Source: Lepidostoma basale (Eukaryota > Arthropoda > Insecta > Trichoptera > Lepidostomatidae). From it: a stretch of DNA of 64,000 bases. The DNA lies in NCBI GenBank assembly GCA_022606425.2, contig JAHDVF020000879.1:1-64000 (forward strand), written 5' to 3'. Made by a program: the position numbers and the translations under genes. Positions within the stretch are counted from its first letter, which is position 1. The number at the start of each line of letters is the position of its first letter. Positions 12,540-24,441 of the stretch are shown piece after piece. The notes beneath the pieces were generated by a model that worked only from the letters and a program-made list of their open reading frames with translations, was not told where the DNA came from and made no database searches.

Positions 12540-12841
12540 ATATATACTAAGGGGGAATAAGCTGGAATTTGGTTATTTATAACATTCAATTCACGTGCCT
12601 TTGCTTTAAAAATTTCTAAATTTTCTAATTTATCAATTTTTTTTTAAATTGTTTGCTATATGCAAAAAAATGTGTTTTTGGAATTGAAATGATGGTCAAA
12701 ATTCACACAATGATTCTGTTTTTGTATTAAATGTTGTGTTCATATAACCTCTTCAAAATGATCGTCCCGTCTTTCCAATATACACGGCATCACAATCCTC
12801 ACAATTAATCTGGTAGATTCCACTTTGGTTGAATATATTGT
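12540..12841 (-). pseudogene. Penelope-like element GIY-YIG endonuclease remnant inside Helitron 1
   Basis: Minus-strand reading gives NIFNQSGIYQINCEDCDAVY then IGKTGRSF and a stop, so both halves of a GIY...YIG motif are present with the CxxC pair between them that is typical of Penelope-like endonucleases. Further on, NHCVNFDHHFN-like and KLENLEIFKAKARELN-like stretches follow in other frames, as in the C-terminus of these proteins. It is broken by stops and lacks the reverse transcriptase. Confidence 0.75.
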
Positions 12842-13109
12842 CGCGAAAAAATAAAAACACAATATTGATACATAAAACAAAGTTTTTAATTAACAATTTA
12901 TAATTCATTTTAAGTATTAATGCAGGCTTCCACGTAAATTATATTCCATTGTAATTAATTATTTTAATTTTGACTTTTGCACATTTCATGAACTTAATTC
13001 ATTTTAAGTATTAATTGTAATTCAATAAAAAGGTGAATTAAATTTAGCTAATAAGTTAACACAACATTTATTGATTCTGAGGCGGTACGAAGTTCGTCGG
13101 GTCAGCTAG

Positions 13110-14900
13110 TGTATTATAATATCACAATTGATTCAATTTCCCTGAAAATGTTTCGACAGCTGTTTCGTTAACCAATATTAGCATTATTAGGTATTTCAAT
13201 GAATTAGCAAAAAAGCTGTCGCGATAATTTCATGGAAATTAAATCAATTGAGATAATATGTATATAACAGTGTTTCAATTAAACAGTTAATATACCTATT
13301 ATTTGGTTGATTTAATAAGCATATTTTTTTATGAATAAATCATATAAATGATTAGTTACAATGAAAACCTTTGTTTTCTAGAAGTTTTATGTTTTTTTTT
13401 TTGAAAGACATGCTTCGCATTACTCTGTCATTCTCATAAAACATAATCAAACTTATACAAAGTAAACGCTTTAAATCGAATATTCAATATGGAGTTTTGC
13501 ATCATTGTTCAAATAATAATAAAAGAATAATTGGAAATGTTGAGTATTGTTTTATATTATTATATATTTCTAATACTTACAATGTGTTAAAACGCGTTTT
13601 ATTGATGCAGTTTGATCATCAGAATTGAGATTTCCAATCCGTAGTCATTTTCATAGACGTAATTTTGACGTTTCATTGTCTTGCCATCATAGAACAACGG
13701 TAGAACTGTATTTTTTTTTTAAATTTCCTGTTACCTTACTCATTGTGAAACAAAGTTTAATGAATCCTGTTAATACTCACGTTTGGTAGTTGAAAACTTA
13801 AAAAAACATTTTATGTTTTTTCTTAAAACAATACAAAAGGAGCACGTGAGTAATTTGTCGATATATATTTGCACTAATTTAATTATTTTGTATTAAAATA
13901 AGCCGTACACATTAATACAAATAGAATATTGTATAATAAGCACTTTGTATTCACATATTATTTAACTAGTTCAGTGATTGGTTTACATGATAAAAACAAT
14001 CAATTGAAGTGCAGCCAAACAATATATTCAGAAAATCACTTTTCAAAATTTAGCACTAAAATATAATATATTAAGCTTTATACCGCTGGCGCTGTCAAGA
14101 AATCTTTGATATTGAAATAAAAATGTAAATACTTAATAAATTTAGCAACTTCTACACTGTGTGTTATCAAAATAATTCTTCTCATAATATAATATAAAGG
14201 TGTCGCAATATCTTTTTACTTCACATTAAATGATTCCTTTACTTTTGAAGGTAAGAAGCGAACATAACTGGAATATTGTAATACTGCCAACTTACGCGCG
14301 TGAAATCTGCGGCGACATTATTGTCGTGTGTCGTATAAGAATATTTTTTGTATCCCTCTGTCAAAGTAAAGAAATGGCTGTTATTTACAAATCTTTGTTA
14401 TTAATTTGCGAGTGATAATGTGCCGGTCATAATTAGGTAGGACTTCATTGAAATTAAATATGTTTTACTCCTACAAAATATTGCACAATAGTCACTCATA
14501 TTGCGCAATACAAACATATGTTGTTTATTTTGAGAAAGATTTTAATTATAAAGTAAATTTAATAAAACATATATATTTTATGTTTATTTATTTTATGTTT
14601 CATGTATCCACCGCTATTTTTACTAAGCTGTAATTACGCACTAAAAACAATTCAACACCAGTTAAAAATTTGAAATAATATCGATGAAATTATTCAAATT
14701 AACATTGGAACAAACGAAAAATTTATTTTTACACCTGTCAAAATTCTTTATACATATAAACAAAAAACCTAGTATAATTTTAACATCAAAACAGTACAGG
14801 CGTATTACGTATTATAAAGTGCGGCAACAATCAAATTGACCAAAACAATTCACTTATACTCGAAATATCTCCAAATTTACGGGAGAACCACAAAAACCAA
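13110..14900. other. Non-coding sequence with a long imperfect hairpin
   Basis: Shared with 31841-33550. At about 13128-13165 and 13212-13250 the arms CAATTGATTCAATTTCC... and the inverse ...GGAAATTAAATCAATTG pair, with TTTCGACAGCT and AGCTGTCGCG continuing the match, around a loop of roughly 45 nt. Similar GACAGCTGTTTC sequence recurs at 43310. No coding signal is visible in the rest. Confidence 0.5.
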
Positions 14901-14902
14901 TC

Positions 14903-15458
14903 TTTCTTCTTCTTCTTCTTCTTCTTTTAATAGATTTGACGATCTGTGACACAAAAATCATATCTCCTGGAATGATGAGGTACAGCTGTCCCTCCATCTC
15001 TTAAGCGGTCTTCCAGGTGGGCGGTGTCCGGAGGGGATTTCATAAGCGGCTGTATATGCGGGTCTGTCACCATCCATTCGGGCTACATGGTCCCCCCAGT
15101 ATCTTCTTCTGGATCTACTCCACTGAACGATATCCTCTATTTCGCAAGTTTTTCTTATGTCTACGTTGCGGACACGATCTCGGAGGGTTTTTCCAGTAAT
15201 TGATCTTAGGACCTTCATCTCCGATGTTCTTAGTAGTCCCTTGGTACGTACAGTGTCAGCCCGCGTCTCTACAGCGTACGTCATGATAGGTCGCACGCAT
15301 ATTTTATAGATTTTGATCTTGCTGTCGATACGCATGTGCTTGTTCTTCCAGACCAGATTCTTCAGGCATCCTGACACAGCAGAGGCTTTACTGACTTGTT
15401 CTCGTACTTCGATATAAAGGTTATTTTGGCTGCAGATCTCTACTCCCAAGAAAACCAA
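14903..15458 (-). pseudogene. RTE-like retrotransposon 3' end (family B)
   Basis: Minus-strand frame of 166 codons: FLGVEICSQNNLYIEV, KASAVSGCLKNLVWKN, IYKICVRPIMTYAVETRAD, MKVLRSITGKTLRDRVR, RRRYWGDHVARMDGDR and GHRPPGRPLKRWRD. This is the post-catalytic C-terminus of an RTE-type reverse transcriptase; the YADD region and endonuclease are lost by 5' truncation. The 3' end runs into a TTC repeat on the plus strand (14904-14925), i.e. a GAA-repeat tail in sense. A second copy is at 33553-34109, and a related plus-strand copy at 54634-55200. Confidence 0.85.
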
Positions 15459-15649
15459 ACCAATTTTTTTAAATCAGAACCAATTAGTTTTATTTTATTT
15501 ATTACTAAGTAAATGGTTTTATACCGTCCAACGGGGTTAACCCACTCTAGGCATCTATTGCATTCTATATACCATAATCTCTAGATGATGATGATAGTAT
15601 AAAAATACAGAACAACGAAACTGTTTAATATTATTAAAATAAAATGAAG

Positions 15650-16100
15650 CAACTGCTCAGCTTTCTTCTTCTGAGCCCATATCGAGCCTTAGCCTCCAGT
15701 ATTCTTCGTTGTCTCCTCAACTCCTCCTGTCCTCCGCTTCGACCCTCCAGTCTGACACTCGTAACAACTTCGCCCCATCTCTCCCAACTTCATCCTCCCA
15801 TCGCAGCCTTGGTCGTCCAATTGGTCTTCTACCACCTGGGTGCCACTCCAGCAATCTTTTTGGGGTTCGCGATGACGGCATCCTCTGCACATGACCGGCC
15901 CATCTCAGTCTATTCAGTCTGACCTGTGTGGAGAGACTGGGAGCTTTGTAAATATGGTACAGCTCGTCATTATGGCGTACTCTCCAGCCTTCACCGTCAT
16001 TCACAGGTCCCAGAATTTCGCGCAGCACCCTTCTCACAAAAGTATCCAGTCGCTCTGCGGATTTCGCTCTCATGGTCCACGCATCGCACCCATAGGTCCA
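15650..16100 (-). pseudogene. RTE-like retrotransposon 3' end (family C)
   Basis: The minus strand encodes MRAKSAERLDTFVRRVLRE, EGWRVRHNDELYHIYKAP, RLNRLRWAGHVQRM and GGRRPIGRPRLRWEDEV, then a short tail, matching the C-terminus of RTE-type reverse transcriptases in content and order, in a different family from B. It is 5' truncated; copy 2 (34320-34626) is cut shorter. Confidence 0.8.
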
Positions 16101-16109
16101 CTACGTACA

Positions 16110-16869
16110 CAAGTTTTATTGAAATATAATAAAAGTCTTCACAAAATGTAACATTTTTTGTACATTTCAAAAACACCTTAAAAAGGCAAAAACACAGCTC
16201 GTTTCCATAATATAATAAAACCCCTTTTTTAAATACATTTCATTCGTTTTAACAAGATGTAAATTAATGTGAAATCTGTTGATTCTCAAAAGTATTCTCA
16301 TCAAAAAAACCGTCATTAAATTTTTTCCTGTTAAATTTTATCAAAATATAATAATAAACGGCTTCATTAAATTTATTATTTTCAGTTGATTAGATAATGC
16401 CTTAGAAAGGCGACACATGTGTTTTCTATTTAATATATTTTCCATCTCAGAAAATGGAAATTAAATTCGTTTTAAAAAAATATAAATGAAATGAAATCGG
16501 CTGTTTCTGAAAGCAATTTCCTATCAAGAAATCACATCGTAAAATTTAATCCTGTGTAATTTTATTTAAATAAAATAATTAAAAGGTTTCATAAATATTA
16601 AATATTTTGTAAATTTGATAATGCTTTAGAAAAGCGACACATGTCGTTTCCATAAAATAATATGACACTTTTATTATTTTAACGAGTATAAATTAACATG
16701 TAATCTGTTGATAATAAAAACTATTATTATAAAGAAATCCTATGATTGAATTTGTTCCTGTTAAATTTTATTAAAATAAAATAATAAAGCGGCTTCACAA
16801 AATTTGAATTTATTGTACATTTGAAAAATGGCTGAGAAAGGCGACACATGTTATTTCCATAAAACTTTT
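16110..16869. repeat. 200-230 bp tandem repeat with a decayed hammerhead-like motif
   Basis: Units carry an ATAATGCYTTAGAAARGC hairpin followed by GACACATGT; the CGACACATG core sits at 16411, 16635 and 16842, with a degenerate one near 16185, giving periods of about 207-230 bp. Between cores, CATTCGTTTTA, TGAAATCTGTTGATTCT and TCCTGTTAAATTTTAT phrases recur. The related copy at 57341 has GAAAC where these units have GACAC. The array ends at the duplication boundary, but in copy 2 it continues for further units. Confidence 0.75.
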
Positions 16870-17985
16870 GTCATCCTCCTCCCAAACAGAACAGGCAGAG
16901 AAATAAGGCGCGGGAAAAAGAGCGTCAACGATCACCAAAGATCGGGGGAAAAGGCGATCCAAGGTGTCCTATAGACGCTCCGGCCTATTTCATCGCCGTG
17001 TACCTGACCTACCTTCCGGATCCTCGCCGAGTCCTCTCGCGCATCAGCGGCTCCAGGGTCCTCGGGAGAATAGCTCACCAGAAGGGAGGTCCAGCGATGC
17101 CGTCAGTCGGGGAAGGTAGACAAGCCGGAATGCGCAAATAAAAGCGTGGTTTGTCAATTTTAAACATATAAAAATTTATTAAAAATAAAAGACTTACCCT
17201 AAATATAATTATCCTTATGGTGGCCACCTAATTATAAACTAATTAGCCTAAACAACGCTTAAAACTAACTATATCTAAAAGAAACGGCGCGACGTTCACC
17301 GAGCGCGGCTCCAGCCGAGAGGGCGAGCCTGCGCAAAGGGCGGGAAGACACATGGAGGTGAACCAGCCACGGCTCTCTCGTTCTCTGACGGGGCGGCGGC
17401 TGGGTCACGACGAGAAGGATGACCACGGCTCACTCTCGTTCTCTGACGGGGGCGGCGGTCTATCCTCTCTCCGCGGAATGGAAGGCGGCTGAGGGCGGCG
17501 ACATCATAAGCGGACCGGCCCGGCTCTTGGCTTCTCGTGGCGGGCGGCGACCGGTCCTTCATCTTGGCGGAGACGCGTGTGACGCACAATATTTCGTGCG
17601 CGCCCATTTTGGCGCGCTTTCGGCTTGGCGCGAAAGAAAGTTCTCTAATGTTCACAATTTTAACAGTTTACACTTTATTGTTCACCCAATTGTTTCTTAA
17701 GCCCTCCCCGCGGAATATACATCGCGAGGAGGCGATTCACTTCACTTTTTCACACTTCTAATACTCGTACATTGTTTATTAATTTATCTATACAGTCGCG
17801 ACGTGTACGCCTGACTGTCAAATTCATACTCTCTGTCCGACTGTCACTTTCATACTATATGTGGCGATTCCGTTCATTTCGGAACTTGCATTGCGGGGGT
17901 TGTTTGAGGGTGTGGTGATTTGAGCTGGTCCCCGTTCGGAACCCTAGCCTTCATCCTTCCTGATCATCATCACTGTGATGAACCA
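16870..17985. other. GC-rich, retroelement-leader-like block of unknown origin
   Basis: The sequence lies between duplication copy 1 and the primer-binding-like array. It is GC-rich at 16880-17140 and 17285-17660, with AT-rich stretches between. A 119-codon minus-strand frame (17296-17655) is arginine/proline rich and looks like composition, not a protein. Read on the minus strand it lies downstream of the 3' LTR and its primer-binding-like modules, so it could be a leader remnant of a tandem or neighbouring LTR element. I recognise no gag or pol motif. Confidence 0.35.
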
Positions 17986-18198
17986 TCCTGGTCACGGCAC
18001 CAAATGTGATGAATTGCCCTAGTCTGTAATGACCCATCCTGGTCACGGCACCAAATGTGGTGAATCGTCCTATCCACGAGGACCTGGCGTGGGAGGATTC
18101 CTCTCCTTCTCCAGTCCTACTCCTGGTCACGGCACCAAATGTGGTGAAACGTCCTGTCCACGATCTCCGTGATGTCTACTCCTGGTCACGACACCAAA
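17986..18198 (-). repeat. Array of four primer-binding-like modules next to the 3' LTR
   Basis: CCTGGTCACGGCACCAAATG or close variants start at 17986, 18038, 18121 and 18181, each followed by a TGTGRTGAA sequence resembling the LTR edge. On the minus strand each reads as LTR-end CACA, then TTGGTGCCGTGACCAGG, the arrangement of an LTR and primer binding site. Their presence outside the 3' LTR suggests either a second tandem element or a repeated leader module. Confidence 0.6.
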
Positions 18199-19973
18199 TG
18201 TGATGAAACGTCCTATCCGCGAGGAACCTAAGCAGAATCCCTCCTAACCTTCCTCCGCGAATGGTGGAGCTTCCTCCAGTCATTCCCCCTTCATCCACCT
18301 GTACGGAGCTTACAGGTGTTTTACCTTACGCGAGTTGGCCTTCGTGATCGTCTAGAAATAATACCGTATGACCCTTCGTTATGACCGATGTAATCCAAGC
18401 CCTTTTATTTGGCGAATACTGATAATTTCATTCTAAAGCTAATCGTCCCTAACCCTTCCGAATATTCTAAGCAATTCTGACAAACCCACGTGTAATCAAA
18501 CTATATGTCACTCAATATTTCCTAGGAACATCTAAACCAAACAACCTAAAATATCTCTAAGTTTACAAAATATAAATTCAAAATATTATCTCTAGAAAAT
18601 GTGGCAGCCCTGGAAGAAACATTCACAAACAATATACAACAATTACAATGTACAGTAATTTAAATCAGAGCGTAATGTAATAATGATGCAATAAAGAACA
18701 GCTTTCTGAAAGGTACAATTATATAGCAATTCAGTGTCAAAATATAATATATTAAGTATATAAGGAGTTGTGGGGGATAACTGGGATATAATAGTGTTAG
18801 TATCGCGTTGAACCAGTCTTTTCGTCAGACTGATGATTTTTCTCCACTGCTCCACAGCAGAATCGTCTGGGGACCAGACGATCTACCTCCCAACCCTTAA
18901 TCAGTGGACCTGGGGATTCAAACCCATGAACCTGGCCATCACCCTATTAGGGGTTTTCGAAGTTCGGTCCACTCACCTTCGAGACAACCTCCACCAATAG
19001 ACAGATAGCAGGGTCTTTCACCATACTACCCCATATTTCGTCTTTCGATGGGGTCCCGAAGCGCGCGATCCCAACCTCTCCTAACTGTCTTCATTCATCA
19101 GCAGTCGGTCCACTCACCCTCGAGACAACCTCCACCAATAGACAGATAGCAGGGTCTTTCACCATACTACCCCATATTTCGTCTTTCGATGGGGTCCCGA
19201 AGCGCGCGATCCCGACCTCTCCTAACTGTCTTCATTCATCAGCAGTCAACCATATTTATGTAGCATAATTTGCATGGGTCGAAGTTTATACGTTTATTTA
19301 TATAGAAGATTGCAAATTTTGTTAGAACGCTACATGCCCATAACTAAGATTTCAGTATTCGATGAGTTAGTGAATACCCGTTCGGGCGCGAGGCGTTGGC
19401 CCGAGTGTTAGTGAACTATATTACGTGCAGTATAGGAAAGGTATCGATATATCATATATATATATATATATATTTAGGTACATGTATGTAATATATAAAC
19501 GTAAGCATAGTATAATCATGGAGTAAGCCGAACGCATACGTTCCAATTTCCTGAAATATAAATTCTTAATTCTAGACTTAGCTTTTCAGTCGTAACAGCT
19601 CAGGAAAACTGATTCTATAGTATTTTTAAATCTGCAAATGCCGCACCCCTCGTACCACTATACTTGTATACAAATTAAAATGAGGTTCTTGATAATCAGA
19701 ACAACAAACACCCACTGAATTTAATACCAAAGCGACCGCTTCCCGTCGGGTCAGAAGTCAACTGCCCCGAGCTACCTCTCTCCCTGGCCCACTACCCTTC
19801 CCCGCTCCCCGCGCCCCAAACCCATCCCCAAATCTTCCCCCTCGTCCCCCTCTGCTTCCCGCACCACTACATCCATCCCACTTGGTTAGGTGTTATATTT
19901 TCTAGTCATTTGAATTTATTTTCGTACATCTGAATTCACGTATCTCTCTCTACGATGGTTCAATACCATCACA
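18199..19973 (-). repeat. 3' LTR of LTR retrotransposon
   Basis: Bounded by TGTGATG and CATCACA in plus-strand order and matching 24442-26078 over its length. A tandem duplication of about 137 bp (18966-19240), beginning GGTCCACTCACC, is present here but replaced by unrelated sequence in the other LTR. An AT dinucleotide run lies at 19450-19472 and a C-rich tract at 19785-19880. The two LTRs differ by many small changes, so the insertion is not very recent. Confidence 0.85.
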
Positions 19974-22900
19974 GTTCCCCCCTAGAGGAAACCAGGAAAA
20001 CTCGGCAGAAAGTTTTCCGTTGCTTCCTCAATTCCAGGTAATTCGTTCCACCCTTGTCAATTTTCTTAGTAAGTTATCTTATTATGTTATTTAACCTATG
20101 ATAATTGTCCTTTGACAGTACATTATTCTACTGTCTTAACTACTAGCGTACCTACGCCTTGATATGCCAACACCTTCAATTCGAACTAATAATTTTGCCG
20201 CTACTTCTATTCCCTAGATTCTAGCAAGAATCTGACGAGTAAAAAATATTTTTCTTCGTTTCGCTCCTTTTATTATCCTAAGTCACCGCAAAATATATGA
20301 AGCGACAACGCTTTTATCAATAAACCTCCCCCCTAGAATCCGAAGACTTTATCAACCTCGTATTGGTGAAATCACAACTATTACACATTTACTTCATTTC
20401 ATTTTTATTGTTTCCAATTGGAATCTAATCCGGTAAATTTTGAACACAATATTATAACTAAAATTATATCGCCATGTCCCTACAAAAGAAATTCTTCCGC
20501 TCCACAAAATCAAATCAAATACAACTTTCCTCATCTCCCCCCTAAAACTCCAGCCCCTCAAATCCAAAGCACATATTTCGTTACATATTTTTAGTCTCAC
20601 GTGCACATGTACTCACACACCGTTATTTATTTATATATTTTTTTTTTTTTTTTTTTTCAAAATCAATTTACTACCTAGATTAAGGTCGAATTTCAACGCA
20701 ATTATTACCTATTTATAGCTACTTACGACTAAACTTATGCTATAATAACTATAATCTAAACTAATAAAGACTGCATTGACCAGTCAGCCTCCTCCTAGTG
20801 ACCCTTGTGGTAATTTGATTTTACAAACGAAGCGCTTAAAATATAACTTATCATAAATAAAATAAATTATAATCTATTCCTTATAATAATCAGAATCACT
20901 ATTGTCGTTGTGCCTATCTTTATTTAGTGACCCTATTACCTAGATAAAAAAAAATAATGAATGATGAATAACGCATCTGGTTACTCGAATATAAAAAAAA
21001 CTTAATCACCAGTTGGCTAGTGTTGTTACATCCCCTTTTCATTTCCTAATTGCGCAACGGAAAAAATTGACAATTTAAAATAGTTCTTATTCTAATTTCA
21101 ATCTACCGTTATGGTTCTAAACGTACCCCCCTAAGAATTTTCTCATCACTATGATTGATAATTAGTTCTGCTGCTTTAAACATTTTTTTTTTCTTCTTAA
21201 TTTGATAACGCACCTCAATCGATCGAACGCTCCCTAAAAGAATAACATCGAGCTCCTAAGAATAAATAAATAACGCAAATTATTTTTTTTGAAGATATAT
21301 ACACGCACAGTGTTAATTAAAGAAAGTCGATAAAGTCGGAAAAAAAAGCGTGACACGATCAAATCATTGAAACTAAAAGGAGTTCCATTAGAAGTCGGAG
21401 CTATCGGCGAGCGTCCGCTCCACGAAGTATGAACGTAGAAGCTTCGCAAAACATATCTGTAGAATGTTGCGACTATCTGTTGTTAAGTAATCTAATAATT
21501 TACTGAATTTCAGAAGAAATCTATTATATATATCGATGATATTTGGCCCTTATTTTTGATGACTGCAGAGGTATTTATTAATTTTATAAATTCCGTTTTT
21601 TTTTTTTTTTTTTGATACACCTAATTATGTTGGGATATATATAAGCGACCTATAACCGGCTGCATCTGCAATTGAAATCCGATATACCTATACCTAACCA
21701 TCATAGCTTATTATCGATATTTTTTATTTATTTTCTTATAATTATCTTACTCATATATTTGTCAATTCCTATTATATGTTTATGTATTAAAATACCTACT
21801 CATCCGGGTTCCCACACCTAGTCTTAGACTTATGTTAACCTACGATTAAGGTACTTAATCGGAACATATAATTAAACACTAAATTAAAATTTAAACTAAA
21901 TCATCTTTAAATGCTAACATATTATACTACTTCGGTTTATCTCCGTAATTGTTTATTCGACAATTTATATAATTATTATAATTTTATAAGCATTATCCCA
22001 TATTCCTTTTGAAATAAAATGTATTTGTATTTATGCATTCCACAATAATTGAGAATCATACTGAACTAACCTATGGGTATGCCGCTCCATTTCGTTAAAT
22101 ATTATTCTAAAGTATCATAAAGTATCTTAATTTTTTTTTTTTTTTTGTACAATTTAAGTATCGTCCTCGAACCTGTAATAATTTCACAAATGCATGTCAC
22201 ATCTCCGTTCATTTCCTAGTATTTGTTATCGTGAACCCAACCCATGGCGACCTAAAACAACACCAGCTTGGCGAGACACTTGATCCATAAGGAGAATTCC
22301 ATGAAATGCCAGCCTACAGAATACCAACTTGACACTATTGAAAAATTATCACCTATTAACAAACCGTTCAGAATGTCATCCTCCGCTTCATTATTTTAAC
22401 AAGTCCCAGCATCCGCGATAAATAACTCTATCTCCTTAAGATTTAAGCCCGACACATCGCATAGAAACTTAAGTATTAACCGTTGTATTTTGTTGTCCCA
22501 TCCTAAATTATTCAACGGCTAAAAATTGTCGATACTTTAAAACCCACAAAATTTAACGATATCTTTAAGCGGTCTCCTCGGTATCTCTAGGATATCTCAG
22601 ACCGCAACGTCCTAATATCTGACTGCAATTCGATTCATTTAAAATACAATATTTTATTTCCCGCTTCGTAAATATTCACCTAAATTCCAACTTGCTGTAA
22701 TTGATATTGATCAAATAGAATTATTTGGCATGTTTAACACATCAGTATTTTAATTAACTATGGAAATAACCTAAACTCTTATTATTATTGGTTTAATCAT
22801 TACTCGCAATTCTATTTTATACAATTAACACGTCTGTACGAGTATTTTAACTTCGCAATGTAAATAACTTAAAATTATTATCGATGACCTATTGCTCATA

Positions 22901-24441
22901 CGTAGAACATAAAGACATTAAATATAAATTTTGTAAACTAGCCATTATAAAATGTATATCTTATACTATCTCGTATTCATACACTATAATAATTATGTAT
23001 CTATATATATATATATATCTAAAATTACCATGCTATGTCCTTCCTTTACCTGAGACAGTTGAAATCCAAGTACGTATTATTATACATGGCCAATAAATGA
23101 TTAAATATTTTAGAAACGACCCATTTATTTATCACTTTCGTTATAAATAATATTATTTACATCCCCCTAACAAGCAAAATTGCTACGGCGACCTAACCGA
23201 CCGCGATCCCTAGAAAATCCTGATGTAAACACTTGACTCGAACTAATTTATGGTTATTTTGGTGTGAAAGAAATTAATGTGTACCTATCCAGGATTATGG
23301 AAAAATACAAACCAAGAAGAATGTTATTGACTCAAGACACATGTTTACCATTTCAGATCTCTCGCTGCAGTTTTTAGAAGTATGGAAAAAACGTAGGTGG
23401 TAACAAACCTTTTTACACACTACATTTACGAAATAAATATAACTCTCGATATTACTAATTCCCAATATTTTAAGCATGAATTCAATCTCGTCACGATCAT
23501 ACATCTAAACTAACTTAAATACTATATTCTACTCTAAGCATACTAATAATAGCGGGGCCCTTAAATTTTTTTTGGCAAATATGCTAATTCGGTACAAAAT
23601 CACAATATTTATTTATTTATTGAGCGTACTTTAAAAGTGTGATTAGAATATACATGAGTCTATAATGCAGTGAATGTTTTAATGGTTACTTTAGTTGATC
23701 TCAAATATACGATTAACCTGTCAATAATTTAATATAATTTAAAGATTACTCTAATTGGTCTCAAATATAATTTCAAGCTGACAATAATTTAATAGAATAG
23801 CGTTACTTATGAATAATAATATTTACATTCACCCTTTTCTAAATTCTCGAAATATTCTTCTACAATAACAAAATTATGATAATAATATATTTATTCCTAT
23901 TAAACCTACCGAAAAGTGAACTAAAGTTGTGTTTCAATACTAAACTTTCTATAATATGTTCGGAGTTCTCTTTAAATATTCAAATCATAAACTAAATACC
24001 ACGCCGATAATTATTTTCGAAACGATACGCGACCCCTGCATAGAGCATCCTAGAATACCTTCCTAGAAAACCCGCCTGCTGCACTTACGAATCCTACCTA
24101 GGGTTGGCATGAAATGTTCTAGTGATGAATAATTTTTAAACAATTTAAATTTTGCAATTAATTAAATAAATATGCATAATAATGAAATTATCAAGTAATG
24201 CTTTAAACCAAATCTCCTGGTCACGCGCAGCAAATGTGGTGGATCGTCCTGTCCGCGAGGAACCTGACTGTGATGAGATCGCCTCCCACCCTTCCAAGTT
24301 ATCATCAACTACTATGGTAGTTATCCTGGTCGCGGCACCAAATGTGATGATTTGAGCTGGTCCCAGTTCGTAACCCAGCCTTCATCCTTCCTTTACCTGG
24401 TCATCATCACTGTGGTGACCCATCCTGGTCACGGCGCCGAA
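19974..24441. other. Interior of the LTR element, no gene seen
   Basis: Contains long T runs (20638-20657, 21597-21614, 22131-22146), an AT dinucleotide run near 23002 and scattered short ORFs under 75 codons without motifs. Primer-binding-like modules repeat at 24216, 24325 and 24424, about 100 bp apart. Confidence 0.6.

Larger units (their letters stand above)
10704..13109 (+). mobile_element. Helitron copy 1 (non-autonomous, carrying retroelement fragments)
   Basis: The 5' end is TC (10704; the canonical start TCTATCTATATATATAAAAC is at 10711, preceded by a 7-bp TCTATCT repeat) and the 3' end is CTAG (13106-13109), placed between host A (10703) and T (13110) with no target duplication. 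Copy 2 keeps the empty TTTTAT|GTATT site near 31840. A short ACGAA-G-TTCGT hairpin lies 12 nt before CTAG. These are Helitron hallmarks. There is no Rep/helicase coding. Inside are an RTE-like fragment (11528-12266) and a Penelope-like fragment on the minus strand (12540-12841), both also in the second Helitron, so the cargo was present before the copies spread. Confidence 0.85.
2327..16869 (+). repeat. Segmental duplication, copy 1
   Basis: The sequence starting AAGCTTTTCCACTCC at 2327 recurs at 26079 in the same orientation and order, with near-identical sequence until AAAACTTTT at 16869 (35195 in the other copy). Copy 1 is longer mainly because of three insertions absent from copy 2: 3574-5298, 8120-8903 and 10704-13109. 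It also keeps about 330 bp near 15977-16305 that copy 2 lacks. Low divergence outside the indels implies a fairly recent event or ongoing conversion. An assembly artefact is unlikely because the copies differ by clean transposon insertions and scattered substitutions. Confidence 0.95.

Noticed and set aside
15644..16151. Several plus-strand ORFs over RTE family C
   Set aside because: They are shadows of the minus-strand reverse transcriptase remnant, which has the recognisable motifs.
17296..17655. Arginine-rich 119-codon protein on the minus strand
   Set aside because: It is explained by GC-rich composition; opposite-strand frames of similar length overlap it and there is no motif.
19974..24441. 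tRNA or other RNA genes in AT-rich interior
   Set aside because: No sequence with matching A and B boxes and cloverleaf pairing was found by eye; a tRNAscan run would be decisive.
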